A DNA stretch of 64,000 nt from Cephalopachus bancanus (GCA_027257055.1 JAPVLO010000233.1:1798001-1862000); one strand, 5' to 3'; numbered from the stretch's first letter, positions 22,900 to 36,862 are shown. Numbers and translations: made by a program. Notes: generated by a model not told the origin, from the letters alone.

Positions 22900-25000
22900 A
22901 AGGTGGCTCCAGTTAAGACAGAGTCCATGGAGAAGGTAAAGAATACATTCAACAAAATAGAAATGACTCTCAAGGAGAGGCAATTATAGAGAAAAAAGAA
23001 GGTTTTTAGAAGCTTACGCTAAAATAAAACATGATGCCTGAATTTACAAATATAGTAGATAGACTGGCCACTTTTGAGAACCAAACTGGTGCTCTGAGGG
23101 AGAAAAAAAAAAAGAGAAAAAGAAATAATACAATAGAGGTCAAAGACATGAAAAATGGAAACTATAAACAAAAAGATGATACATGTAAGTATCAGCTGCT
23201 GATGTAAGTAAGAGCTGCTGATGTAAGTAACAGCTGGTTCGGGAGAGAAAATAAAGAAAGTAACACAGAGAAGAAAATTATTAAAATATAGGTGAAATAA
23301 AAGAAATTTTCTGATGCTAAAGAAAGATCCCAGATAAAACTGAACATAGCCTCAAAAAACAACTGAAATATTCTAAAGATAAAGAGACACATAAACTTTT
23401 AGGATACACAGGTCACTGACAGTGGTAAGAAAATCAGACTTAAAAGTATATTCCAAATCAGTAACCAATGGGAGCAATGATGATGAACTACGGAGAAAAT
23501 AAGATGAAGATCTAACGATTTTATACCTAGCCAAGATATCATCATGTAGAGCAGAACAATAACATTTTTAGACAAGTAAGGATTCAGGGTAGTGCCCCTC
23601 TTGTAATCCTTGTAAAGAAATTCACAGGAAGTTTTTTAACCAGATAAATAGGGAGCTCATAATATGGAAAAACAAGGGAGGGCAAAGAACAGTGATAGCT
23701 ATATATAAATGATATGGATAATGTGACTTAAAAATCTATAATATGTCCAAGCATCCTTTAAAACAATATAGTCTGAGGAAATAAAAGGTCTCTTATCAGC
23801 AGAGATGGGATGAATGGGGAAGTAAAATGTGCTGGGAACATAGAGATTATGTAATGTTTATATATTGGTGGAGTAGTTAAAAATTTAGTAAAAACCATGT
23901 ATGATAAGACCTGCTAGCATAATGAAAAATAGTATACTTTCATACTAACAAGAGAAAAAAATGAAGGAAATTAGGGAAAGTAAAGCCTAAAAGAACAAAG
24001 AGAAAATAGCAAGCAAAAAATAACATGGAAGACACAAAGCCAAATACATAAAACATCACAATTATTTTGTACTGACTAAACTCTCCTATCAAAAAAAAAG
24101 GGGCAACTCTTTCAGGTCCCCTGCCACTGTGGGAGCTTTTCTGTCCTCTCAATAATCCTGCTTTCTAAAAAAAAAAAAGAAAGAAAAAAGACTGTCATAT
24201 TAGCTATGATGTAAAACTCAGGTATAAGGTATTTCTAGAAATACACTGAAACAAAGTAACAAAGACAGACTGGAAATTAAGGCAAGGACACACTGAGTAA
24301 ATGTGAAGGAAAAACAAAAACAAATCAACATGAACACCAATATTAATATCAATTAAAATGCAATTGAAAGCCAAAAAACATTAGCCATGGCAAAGAGGAA
24401 TGACATATAATGGGGAAAATGTTGATCAATGAAGAAGCTTTGTATAAGTCCTAAATAAACTTACTAGAATAAGTAATACAGCAGCCATGCCTAAAAGGCA
24501 AAAATCCCAGAAATACAAGGAAAAATTGATAAAAACATATTTATTGTGAGATATTTTTAATATTCTTTCAGAATTTGACAGTTCAAATATACAATTAAGG
24601 TAATAAGAGATTTGAAAAATACAATAAACTATATTTTTTCTCTAATAATTCATGTAACACAAATTAATAACCTACTTGATTGATGACATTAAGGAAAACT
24701 TTAATTTCCTAGAGTAGATTTTTTAATAATTCATTTAAAAAGGAAAACAATAAAATGATTTTTAAAGTCTTGAATTATTGAGAAATTAAAAACATCTCTT
24801 CCACATAATTCCTGGTTCAAAGAAGAAATAAAAAACGAGACCATAAATTAAATATTCAAAGGGAAAAGAAAATCATTATATCAAAATTCTGATTCATTTC
24901 ACCATTGGCAACAGCCAAAGCTATGCTCAGAGGAAAATTTGTAGCCTTAAATGATTTTGCTATTTACAAATAAAAAAAAAAATACACAAACTCATGACTG
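22900..25000 (+). mobile_element. Ancient L1-related LINE (HAL1 or L1M-like), forward
   Basis: A long A-rich forward stretch with LINE ORF1-like vocabulary: TGACTCTCAAGGAGAGGCAATTATAG, then AAGAAATTTTCTGATGCTAAAG, then GAAGATCTAACGATTTTATACCTAGCC, then CTCTTATCAGCAGAGATGGGATG. At 23,187-23,236 a GTAAGTAAGAGCTGCTGAT unit occurs about three times. Family assignment is uncertain. Confidence 0.5.
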
Positions 25001-25385
25001 TCACAAAATTTTTGGAGCAATTTGCACCTTAATTTTTCTTGATTACTGAGAAAAAGATTAGGTAGGTCCTATGTTCCAATGATATTCAGATTTTCTTCAT
25101 TTGGACTATCTTCCTTTTTTCATTTCTTCCCTTTGTCAGTGTCACAGTGAGAACGAATAAAGCGATCAAGAATTTGTCTGTCTGAAATTTATAAAAAAAA
25201 AAAAAAGGATGAAAATTTCCATGTCGGTAAGCATTTACCCAATAAATAGAGAACTCTAGGAAAGAGGAAAATACATGATAATAGTATTATATATACAAAT
25301 TGGATAAGATATTAAAATAATCAAAGTCTATTACATCTAAAACTTACAGAGGCACAGCTATATAATCATTGATGAGGAAGGGTGA
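25000..25385. other. AT-rich non-genic sequence
   Basis: Contains a poly-A run at about 25,191-25,206 and LINE-like A-rich text. Nothing else is recognised. Confidence 0.35.
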
Positions 25386-25389
25386 ATTT

Positions 25390-25640
25390 AACATTCAAGG
25401 GGTCAGTAGGCTGGCTTACTGGGCGGAGCATGGATTTTAGAATGAAACAGGCTTGAGTATCAGTTCTGTGCTGGCGAATATCAGCAGATCACTTAACCGC
25501 TTCACTCCTTCACTTCCTCACCTTTGAACACAGGTAGCAGTACTCACCTTGCGCAATTGTTGGAGTGGATAAGGGATGCTGTGTGTGAAGAACCGAGACA
25601 GTCCTGCCCCCGTCAAAGACACTCAATCATCATCTTATCC
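25390..25640 (+). repeat. MIR SINE
   Basis: MIR core order: GCGGAGCATGGATTTTAGAATG, then AGGCTTGAGTATCAGTTC, then CAGATCACTTAACCGCTTC, then TTCCTCACC, then GTAGCAGTACTCACCTTGCGCAATTG, then TGGAGTGGATAAGGGATG. Confidence 0.75.
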
Positions 25641-26059
25641 TTTTACTACTGGGTGCACAGCAATAAACAGTGTTGATAAACAATAGAGATTGCTGTTCCA
25701 AAAGTTGCATCGATGCTAGGGCTTTTTTTCTATGCACTAACATTGGTAGACTAGCTGTCCTAGAGCAGTCAAGGTCTCTGGGGAGATCTTTCAACTCCCT
25801 GGCCTCCATCTCCTCTGCATCAAGGAGCCTTGTCTGTTTCTGAACATCTATAATTCCCTAATCCTAGTTACGTATTTTAAGAATACGTAACACAACTTTG
25901 AGAGTGGAGCCATACAACTTTTTTATTCTCAGCAACTGTGCAGCCAAAACCAAAGGGACGTGACAGTGCAAGTGATATTATCCTGGCTCAATGTCACAAA
26001 TGCCAGCAAAGGTGTAGGGATGCGGGCTCCAGCTTTCTCTCCAATTATGTCTGCATTTA

Positions 26060-26860
26060 TTTGCATTTATAATCTTGTGTCAAATTTTGAATCATCCCTA
26101 CTCTACTCCACACCTTGACTCCAATATTTTCTAATTGAAATATACTTTCCATAGTGTAAAATGCACTGACCTCACATGCACAGTTCCTACTGACATACAC
26201 AACCTTGTAGCCACGCCCATAGGATGACACAGATCATTTCTACCATTCCAGAAGACCCGAATGCTCCTCCTCTGACAATACCTCTGACCCCAAGACAGCC
26301 ACCGTTCTGATTCATTTCACCATAGATAAGTTTCCCCTGTTTTTAGGACTTCAAATAAATGAAATCATACAGATGATATTCTTGTAGCTGGTTTCTTTCG
26401 TTCAGCATAAAGTCTTTGAGGTTCATACATTTTGTTGTATACATCAATAATTCTTCCCTTTTTCTTATTGAGTGGAATTTCATTATGTGAGTATACCACA
26501 GTTTATGTATCCATTTTCCTGTTGGTGGAGATTTGGGTTGCATCCAGTCTGAGGCTATTAAGAATAAAGTGGTTATAAAACATTCTTGTGCTTGTCCTTT
26601 TGTGGACATATGTTTCCTTTTTTTCTTGGGTAAACACCCAGAAGTGGAATTTCTGGGTCATAGAGTAGGACTATGTTTAGCTTTAAGAGAAGTTGGAAGA
26701 CCTGTTCCAAAGGTTTTATGCCATTTGATATTTCCACCAGTACCGTGCGGGCTCTGATTGTTCCCTGGCATCAACATCTGCTATTGTCAGGGCTTTTTAT
26801 TTTAAGTGTTGTCTCTATTTTTAAACTGGATATATTACCCATGAAGTTATTTTAAAATAA
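26060..26860 (-). mobile_element. Old L1M ORF2/3' end, reversed
   Basis: Reversed LINE blocks: AAATGAAATCATACAGATG, then GGTTTCTTTCGTTCAGCAT, then GGAATTTCATTATGTGAG, then CCATTTTCCTGTTGGTGGAG, then TTGGGTTGCATCCAGTC, then AACACCCAGAAGTGGAATTTCTGGGTCATAG, then GCCATTTGATATTTCCACCAG. Sequence 25,640-26,060 is unassigned. Confidence 0.8.
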
Positions 26861-26864
26861 GCAA

Positions 26865-28770
26865 GTGAAACCTTTTCTTCTGATACCAAATATATATATA
26901 CAAGATGAATCAGTAAAAAAAAGTTTGGCATGAATTAGCAAAAAAGATGAGAGTATACAATTTAATGTCAACTCAAATAACTTTTGAAAGGCTACCAATT
27001 GTAAGTCAGAAGCTGTCCATATTTATTATGTATACAGATGCATGCCCTCATGATTATGTTTATGTGGTTTCTTCTGCTAGGACTGACCCTGCCTGTCCTT
27101 GTCAAGTAAATTCATCTTTGAGACTTATAGGATACCTCCTCTGAACAGGTCTATCCCCTGTCTATCCATAGGGTTGAGAGTACCCCTAGCAGGCTTCTAC
27201 CACACCCAAAGATTATTTTGATGACAGAGCTTGTAACGTGATGAGTCTGTCTCCCACACTAGATATTGAGTTCCCTGACCAGTGGGATTTTTTAATGTAT
27301 CTTTGCATCCGATGGTCATTATAGGTATTCAACCAATGACGTTTATTGAGTGAGGAAATAAATGAATTCTCAATATTAAATCACAGGCTAGAGAGAAATA
27401 CCACTTAGATAGCCATATTCATGGGAATTTCTGTTAGGGGAAGAGGCGGAGGGGATTCGTAGCTGAACAAGTTCTCAGCAAGCTGCATTTCAGATCAGTT
27501 TCTCTTTCAAGTCTGGGGAAAGTGGGTGGATGACACAGTCTTTACCAATAAATAACAGATGTCGAAAGAGTAAGTTTTAGGAGAGTTTGAAGAAGATTAA
27601 AAAATTTTTGAAAATATAAGAGTCACTAAAGACATCCAATTACATCTCCTCAAGTTATAAATCAAGAAATTCAATATCCCAAAAGTAGCAACACAGAGTT
27701 AATGGAAATAAAAGGTTCACCTCCAACACTATCGCTTACTTTCTTCTTCCTCGACGTTAATTTCTGCCTTCCTGGAATTTTCTCTATTCCTCCTCCCCCC
27801 AGTCATCTCCCTACACTCTCTCTCCTCTCCCCTGACCTGGGCCATTACTCAAGGGAATGACTGAACCTTTCCCCTCCACTTTCTCTCTTTCAAAATGTAC
27901 CTGCTTGGACTCCCATTCCATTGGGGCCTATGACCAACATGGGATAATCCAGTAAAATAATTTACGCTAAGCTGATAATAATTCAGCCTGATACATCCGC
28001 CAGGCTTTTAATTCTCTGCATACATGTTCAGCTCTGCCCCAGAAGCTCTGCTGAGATATTCACCAGCTGAAGAACCTTTATGTCATCCTGACGCTAGAAA
28101 ACCACAAGAGGTTTCAGGCCCAGGCCTTCAAAGGCAAGCTCCCAGGCTCTAATGTAGCTGGTGTTGATGTGAGGGCCGTTCCAAAGCAGGGCTTGGAAGG
28201 AGAAGCTAAGGCCTGTGGGAAGCAGATCCCATCCCAGCCCAAGTCAGCACCAAAGAGGCAAGCTCTGGGGCACAAGCCCTCTGTGCTGCCCTTAGGGACC
28301 CAGGAAAGCTAAGAAGAAACAAAAACCTGAAGTGGCCTTGTTAAAGCATAGGTTGAGCCCCAACATCTGGGGAGGAAAGCCTGACCAACCTGGTGGGCAG
28401 ACAGTCTTCACTGGAAAGATCAGCTCATTCGCAGTGTCTGGGAGAATGGAGATTCAAGTTGAGCAGAGACTGCCTTAGTACTCTGAGGAGTCCCTAGGTG
28501 CCTCTTAGGGGGTGCCGTTAAGGTGTGGTTTACACCCCGCACACAGACAGCAAGAGACCAAGGTACTATGGCTACCAGGGTCTCCACGAGGACAGAGAGT
28601 GACATCTGCATCTGTACTGTGAGCCCCTGGGCAGATAGGAGTGTCTGCTTGGAGAAGAAGGAAATACTCTTTCTTTCTTTTATTTTAATTTCGAAATTCG
28701 AATGAAGAAGGGGATGCGGCACTAGGATTCAGAAACTACTTGCAAATTACAATGTTCACTGTGTGGCATT
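26865..28770. other. Non-genic sequence with one coding-like fossil stretch
   Basis: Bases 27,930-28,020 are AT-rich with AAATAATTTACGC and GCTTTTAATTCTCTGCATA and look conserved. Bases 28,090-28,310 read on the plus strand as a lysine-, glutamine- and proline-rich frame (for example HKRFQAQAFKGKLPGSN) that ends at a stop codon. It has no start codon, splice sites or poly-A tail, so it could be a decayed retrocopy, but I cannot name a parent. The rest is unassigned. Confidence 0.3.
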
Positions 28771-28774
28771 TTCT

Positions 28775-29332
28775 GAAAGAACTAGAAATTGACCTGCTGT
28801 AGGACCCAGCAATTCCCCTATTGGGAATATACCCGGAGGAACTCAAGTCATTCTACAAAGATGATACCTGCACACATATGTTTGTTGCAGTTCTATTCAC
28901 AATAGTAAAAATATGGAACCGACCATGCTGCCCATCGAAGCTGAAATGGATAAAAAAATGTTCATATACACAATGGAATATTATGCAGCCATAAAGAAGG
29001 ACAAACATATGGACTTTGCAGCAACTTGGATGGATTTAGAGCCAATCAAACTCAGTGATCTGTCACAGAAACAAAGAACAGAGTACCGTATGTTCTCACT
29101 CATCAGCAGACCTTGAACAATTATCATAATACTATAAGAAAGGGATTGGCAGGAGTGGGAAACTGCCAGGGGAGTGAGGATGGGATTGGCAGTTGAGGGA
29201 AACTGCCAGGGGAGGGAGGGGCACACCTCATCCACAAGGGAACCTGCGTAATCAACGTTTATACCTAACCCTGAATGGTACCCAACATCTTTAAAATAAA
29301 AGAAGAAAATAAACAAAAATAAAAATAAAATT
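28775..29332 (+). mobile_element. 5'-truncated young L1 3' end
   Basis: Forward ORF2 end and 3'UTR: GACCTGCTGTAGGACCCAGC, then CTATTGGGAATATACCCGG, then GCACACATATGTTTGTTGCAG, then CAATGGAATATTATGCAGCC, then GATCTGTCACAGAAACAAAG, then CCTAACCCTGAATGG, then an A-rich tail. The 3'UTR holds a local repeat of GGGATTGGCAG..GAAACTGCCAGGGGAG (about 29,143-29,217). The 148-codon frame on the other strand is antisense to this L1 and not a gene. Confidence 0.92.
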
Positions 29333-29349
29333 TCAATCACTTTAGGGGT

Positions 29350-29556
29350 GTAAATGGTTTCTGGTGACACGGATGCGATGTACAGTGGCAGAGAAGTCTG
29401 GGCTTTAAGTGCACACGTCACCCCCACTAGTGCACATTGTAGCCGACAGGTGATATTTTATCCCTCCCCCCTTCCCACCTTCACAGTTGTGAATCTCCAA
29501 TGTCTATTATACTGGTCTATGTCCTTTACAGATCCTTAGCTTAGCTCCCACTTATA
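29350..29556 (-). mobile_element. Older primate-type L1, reversed, left of mariner copy 2
   Basis: Reversed L1 3'UTR: TGTACAGTGGCAGAGAAGTCTGG, then CACCCCCACTAGTGCACATTG, then CCAATGTCTATTATACTGGTC, then TTAGCTCCCACTTATA. The text continues at 30,137 with TGTGAGAACATGTGG after the mariner, so the mariner split this L1 at a TA. Confidence 0.85.
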
Positions 29557-30136
29557 TGGGGGGACACTCAAAAACCCAGAATTTATTTATAAAAATTTGT
29601 ATGTTTATTCTCACATGTTTAAACTTCAGTCACTTTCAAAGTACTCTCCCATAGATACAACACACCTATCGAGACACTTTTTCCTCTGCTCAAAACAGTT
29701 TTTGAACTGATTCATGTGGATGCCTTTTAGTACTTCTGCCATTTTTTGTTTCACTTCTTCCACACTGGCAAAATATTTCCCTTTGAGGACTTTTTTCATC
29801 CGGAGAAGCAAACAAACAAACAAACAAGTCCTTTGGAGGGAGATCAGGTGAATCAGAAAGGTGGGACACAACGGTCATGCTGGTTTTGGTCAAAAACTGC
29901 TGAACACTCAGTGCAGTGTGGGCAAGCGTGCTGGTCAATCACCCATCGTGAAATGGGCAAAGCAGTCAAAGCATCTCCAAAAAAAATTCACCAAAGTGGA
30001 ACACAGCCTCTCACAACCACACTAGCTGGTACACTGATGTTGATGGGTTCCTAGAACACTTACCTCGTGGGGAAAACCTGTATTACAAGAGGTCTACCCT
30101 CCAAAAAATAATTCTGTTTTTTTGAGAGGTTCTCTT
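29557..30136 (-). mobile_element. Non-autonomous Tc1/mariner element, copy 2
   Basis: Ends TGGGGGGACACTCAAAAACC and, reversed, AAAGAGAACCTCTCAAAAAA form the inverted repeats. The minus strand (29,626-29,871) encodes a transposase C-terminus (MKKVLKGKYFASVEEVKQKM...), preceded in another frame by the SPDLPPKDLF remnant of the YSPDLAP-DFFLF mariner signature. Thus a frameshift separates the catalytic-region remnant from the tail. The copy lies inside an L1 and is split from it at a TA dinucleotide. Confidence 0.92.
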
Positions 30137-30263
30137 TGTGAGAACATGTGGTATTTGTTTTCCATTCCTGGGTTACTTCACTTAGGATAACGGTTTCAAA
30201 TCCCATCCAAGATGCTGCAACATACATTATTCCACTCCTTGTTATGGCTGAATAGTATTCCAT

Positions 30264-30309
<46 letters not shown>

Positions 30310-30640
30310 ACACACGTAGTTACATGACTGCTTTGTACAGTGGTGAAGAAGTCTGGTTTTTAAGTGTACCCATCACCCCCACTAGTGCACATTGCACCCC
30401 ACAGGTGATTTTTCATCCCTTCCCCCTTCCCATCCTCCCCCTTCTGACTCTATGTCAGAAAATATCACATTTTCATTATCCACTGATCAGTTGATGGGCA
30501 TTTAGGATGGTTCCACATCTTTGCAACTGCGAACTGTGCTGCAATGAACATGTGGGTGCGGGTGTTTTTTTGGGTGGGGGTATAACGATCTCTTTTACTT
30601 GGGGTAGATACCAAGTAGTGGGTTGCTGGATTCAATGAAA
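30137..30640 (-). mobile_element. Older L1, reversed, right of mariner copy 2
   Basis: Continues the L1: TTCCATTCCTGGGTTACTTCAC, then CCATCCAAGATGCTGCAA, then GGCTGAATAGTATTCCATGG, then the GT repeat. Bases 30,308-30,455 repeat the 3'UTR text (GAAGAAGTCTGG..CACTAGTGCACATTGC) already seen at 29,390. That means a second L1 tail is nested or duplicated here before TTGATGGGCATTTAGG resumes the first. Confidence 0.8.
30266..30307. repeat. (GT)21 microsatellite
   Basis: An uninterrupted GT run of about 42 bases follows CATGG inside the L1, where L1 normally carries a short GTGTATATG. Likely polymorphic. Confidence 0.97.
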
Positions 30641-30726
30641 AGGAATGCTCATACACCATTGATGGGAGTGTAAATTAGTACAACCCATATGGAAATCAGT
30701 ACGGAGATTTCTCAAAAATCTAAAAG
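30638..30726 (+). mobile_element. Inverted (forward) ORF2 piece of the adjoining L1
   Basis: AAAAGGAATGCTCATACACCATTGATGGGAGTGTAAATTAGTAC and ATATGGAAATCAGTACGG (quoted as landmark blocks) are forward ORF2 text. It joins the reversed L1 at about 30,637, the signature of 5' inversion during insertion. Confidence 0.75.
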
Positions 30727-31059
30727 ACAGACTCTTTCTAGAGGTCCAACAACTGTGGCACCTGAAGGTAAAAAAAGCTCCAGGAGGTAAAAAGAGCAGA
30801 GGATAATTTTATAGACGGGCATCAAAGCTCAGGAAAAGAATGGGTGGGCAGGCTTGAGTTCACCGCAGGGCTTCAGCTGAGCCCTCTGGGAAGATTGGGC
30901 CAAGCTCAGACCTCCAGGGACCTCCTGGCTTCCTTCTAAAGTGTCAGACTGGCCCAGAGGTGTCCGTGGAGAGGAGCAAGCCTCCCACCAGAAGACACAG
31001 ACGCTGTTTCTACCTCAAGATGAGGTGAAGCATTCCGCTCTTAGACTTCCCTGAAGGCC
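30727..31059. other. Non-genic sequence, no feature recognised
   Basis: Unique GC-moderate sequence between the inverted L1 and the left inverted arm. No exon is recognised. Confidence 0.35.
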
Positions 31060-31166
31060 AACACCCAAGCTCTTTTAAGGGTCTAGGCCCTCAGCCCTCA
31101 GTCCATGAGGCTGGAAAACACCCTTGTCACCAACACACATGCACAGCCTTCTACAATTCCTTATCA
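31060..31166 (-). repeat. Left arm of an inverted repeat
   Basis: ACACCCAAGCTCTTTTAAGG..GGCCCTCAGCCCTCAGTCCATGAG..GGAAAACACCCTTGTCAC is the reverse complement, with scattered changes and small gaps, of 32,010-32,125. I could not name an interspersed family. Confidence 0.75.
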
Positions 31167-31464
31167 GTCTTGCCCACAGTAAGATCTCAGTCTTTGCTGG
31201 GGCAGAAGATCCCAGAAAAACAGACTTTCAGCAAGGATTTCAGAGAAGCAAGCTCTTCTCATTTTTTGTGGCTGGGGACAGTGACCACGGGACCCAAGAG
31301 AGTCAGGAAGGAGACAGGGAACAGTGGCGGGGGGGTTGAGGGGTGGATCCTACGTGGCTGATGGAAGTCCTGAGCTCATCACAGGGCCCAACACAAGTTA
31401 GTGGCCCCAAATAGCCTAGGGCACAAAGTGGGGTACAGAGAACAATCTGTTGGGTGCTGGAAGG

Positions 31465-31697
31465 GATTTATTTATCATTTTTTATATTATTATTATTATT
31501 TAATTGTAGTGTACAGTTCTGGGTTAGGTATACAAATATTATTTTGCAGGTACCCTTGTTGATGAGTTGTGCTCCTTCAGTCCCAGGAAGATCTCGACTA
31601 CTGTCAATCCCACCCCCCCAGCCTCCCACCCACAGTTTCCCGCTACTGTCAATCCCTTTGTGATAGTATTATGGTCGTTGTTCAAGGTCCTCTTATA
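31465..31697 (-). mobile_element. Young L1 3' end, reversed part of a 5'-inverted L1
   Basis: Reversed L1 tail: AATTGTAGTGTACAGTTCTGGG, then CAGGTACCCTTGTTGATGAG, then CTACTGTCAATCCC, then TTGTTCAAGGTCC. It joins forward ORF2 text at about 31,698. Confidence 0.9.
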
Positions 31698-31892
31698 CAC
31701 TGACAAGCTTCTGCAAAGCCAAAGAAACCACCAAGAGAGCAGGGAGACAGCTCACAGACTGGGAAAAAATATTTGCCAACTCCATGTCTGACAAAGGCCT
31801 AACATCAAGGATCTACAAGGAACGCAAACGTGCTGGAAAGAAAAAAACAAACAGCCCCATTACAAAGTGGGCAGAAGATAGTGCAGGATTTA
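31698..31892 (+). mobile_element. Inverted 5' part of the same L1
   Basis: Forward ORF2 text: GACAAGCTTCTGCAAAGCC, then CACAGACTGGGAAAAAATATTTGCC, then TGACAAAGGCCTAACATCAAGG, then GCCCCATTACAAAGTGGGCAG. Reversed tail plus forward upstream part is the classic twin-priming structure. Confidence 0.88.
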
Positions 31893-32009
31893 GAGCCCTA
31901 TTTATATTTGTTTTTACTTCCTCCGGTAACGGTTTGCATGTTTTATACTGCTGGATATACTTTATATAAATACATATGTCTGCTTTGGGCTTTATGCTCA
32001 AGAATGAGG

Positions 32010-32125
32010 GGGGATAGGAATTCTAGTAAGGGTGTGTGTGCATGTGTCAGGGGATGAGGGTGTTTTCCACTCTCATAGACTGAAGGCTGAGGGCCTGAAG
32101 ACCCTTAAAGGAGCTTGAATGTTGT
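32010..32125 (+). repeat. Right arm of an inverted repeat
   Basis: GGATAGGAATTCTAGTAAGGGTG..GCATGTGTCAGG..GAGGGTGTTTTCC..GACTGAAGGCTGAGGGCCTG..ACCCTTAAAGGAGCTTG mirrors 31,060-31,166. The spacer of about 840 bases includes the inserted L1. Confidence 0.75.
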
Positions 32126-32656
32126 GTTTTGGGGAGTATTGGCTTCATAGGAGCTGGGAGGCAGTGGTGGGAACAGAGGCATTTCCTCTCCTAATTCACT
32201 TATTCTCTGAGTTGACATTTTACACACGCGGTTCGACTGACCGTTGCCCCAAAGATGCTCCCAGACAAATTCCAGTCACTCAGCCCCAAATGCGGATAGT
32301 CCTTTGTCATGGAAGGGAAGCAACGCTGTCCTAAGAATGGCATTTGCTCTCTTTCAGGGAGTGATATATAGGAGTCTCATATACCTATAAAAGCCTGTCA
32401 CAGGAAAGTGCCAGCAAACAGGAAATGAAGATTAAACAAAACAAAGCTATGAGACAATACGAACACCCACTGGAGGAATCAATTAACTGTAAGAAAGAGA
32501 GAAGTCATCCTGGAGCAATTCAACCATAGGCAAAATGAGATCAGAAAATGAGTGAAACCTATATGTCTCCTTTTTACTAAGTGGGAATATTGTCACTGGG
32601 GCCTCTTTAGAGAAGAATATTCTTTCCAATGGATTGAGGCTTGCACAACGCGATGA
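32126..32656. other. Non-genic sequence downstream of the last recognised exon
   Basis: Mostly unassigned. A polypyrimidine tract and AG (read on the minus strand, CTCTCTTTCTTACAG) end at 32,487. A short terminal coding exon ending at 32,486 could follow in the phase left by the preceding exon and would stop after two codons. I regard this as a weak candidate for the last exon and 3'UTR. Confidence 0.25.
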
Positions 32657-32692
32657 GTTTTTTGTTTTGTTTTGTTTTTTGTTTTGTTTTTC
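32657..32692. repeat. (TTTTG)n simple repeat
   Basis: TTTTTTGTTTTGTTTTGTTTTTTG-like pentanucleotide run. Confidence 0.9.
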
Positions 32693-32811
32693 TTTGAGGC
32701 AATATTTTCCTTCTTGTGAGGCTTTAATTCCAGTCTCTAGAGATGGGAACAGTTTTCATTTTGGCATAAAGTAATGTATTATGATCTGAAAGGGTGTGAA
32801 ATAGTAAGTCA

Positions 32812-33399
<588 letters not shown>

Positions 33400-33835
33400 A
33401 GGGGTGGGACTGATTTGCATCTGCAGAGAAAAATCTGTGTTGACCCAGACAGGCATTCTCTTGAGGCCTCCCCTGTTCGGATCTAGAAAACATTTCTGAG
33501 TCTGACTTTGAAGGTCTGAAAAAAATATTTGGACCATCCATTCTCTCTTAGGGCTGCTCCCTGTGAGGTTTCATTGAACAAGACCACCTTTGGTAGCCAG
33601 AAAACTTCTCTCCCCTCCCATGACTTGTTTTGCCAAGCTCTAAGCCCCTGTTCTTTCTGTAACCTCAAGATAATATAAAAGCATCGGCCATCTGGCAATT
33701 TCTTTGAGTTCTTGTTGTTTTATATGACTCCCATGCACATTAATACATTTGTATGCCTTTTCTCCCTTTAATCTGTCTTCTGTCAGTTGATTTTTCATTG
33801 AAACTTCAGAAGGCAAAAGGGAAGTATGCCCTTAG
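33400..33835 (+). mobile_element. Probable solo retroviral LTR in the intron
   Basis: LTR-like order: CTCTTGAGGCCTCCCCTG, then CTGTAACCTCAAGATAATATAAAAGCATCGG (a TATA-like AATATAAAAG at about 33,672), then ATTAATACATTTGTATGCC, then CTTTAATCTGTCTTCTGTCAGTTGATTTTTC, then CAGAAGGCAAAAGGG. It is antisense to the host gene and has no viral internal sequence. Confidence 0.6.
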
Positions 33836-33839
33836 CTCC

Positions 33840-36544
<2,705 letters not shown>

Positions 36545-36862
36545 TGGTTGAAATGTGTCCCCCCAAAAGCATGTGCTGGAAACTTAATTTCCAGTGCAGC
36601 AGTATTGGGAGGGGGAGCATGATGGGAGGTGATTAGAATGGATCAATATTGTTATGGTGGCATTGATCCATTCCCTCTTGTTCTCACTCTCATGCCTTCG
36701 TGCCCTTCCACCTTCTGTCATGGGCTGATGCAGCAAGATGCTGTCAACATGCGCTCGGTTTCCCAGCCTCTAGAACCATGAGCCAAATACGTTTCTTCTG
36801 TTCATTCCAGATAACCCAGTCTCAGGTATTCTGTGACAGCATCCCAAGACAGACTAACACAC
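36545..36862 (+). mobile_element. MaLR LTR (MLT1/MST type)
   Basis: Ordered landmarks: GTTGAAATGTGTCCCCCCAAAAGCATGTG, then GGAAACTTAATTTCCAGTGCAGCAGTATTGGGAGG, then GGGAGGTGATTAG, then TTCTGTCATGGGCTGATGCAGCAAGATG, then AGAACCATGAGCCAAATACG, then AACCCAGTCTCAGGTATTCTGTGACAGCA, then AGACAGACTAACAC. Only the LTR. Confidence 0.9.

Noticed and set aside
28981..29427. 148-codon open frame on the minus strand
   Set aside because: Antisense to a forward L1 3' end and its neighbour; the same antisense frame appears in other L1 tails here.
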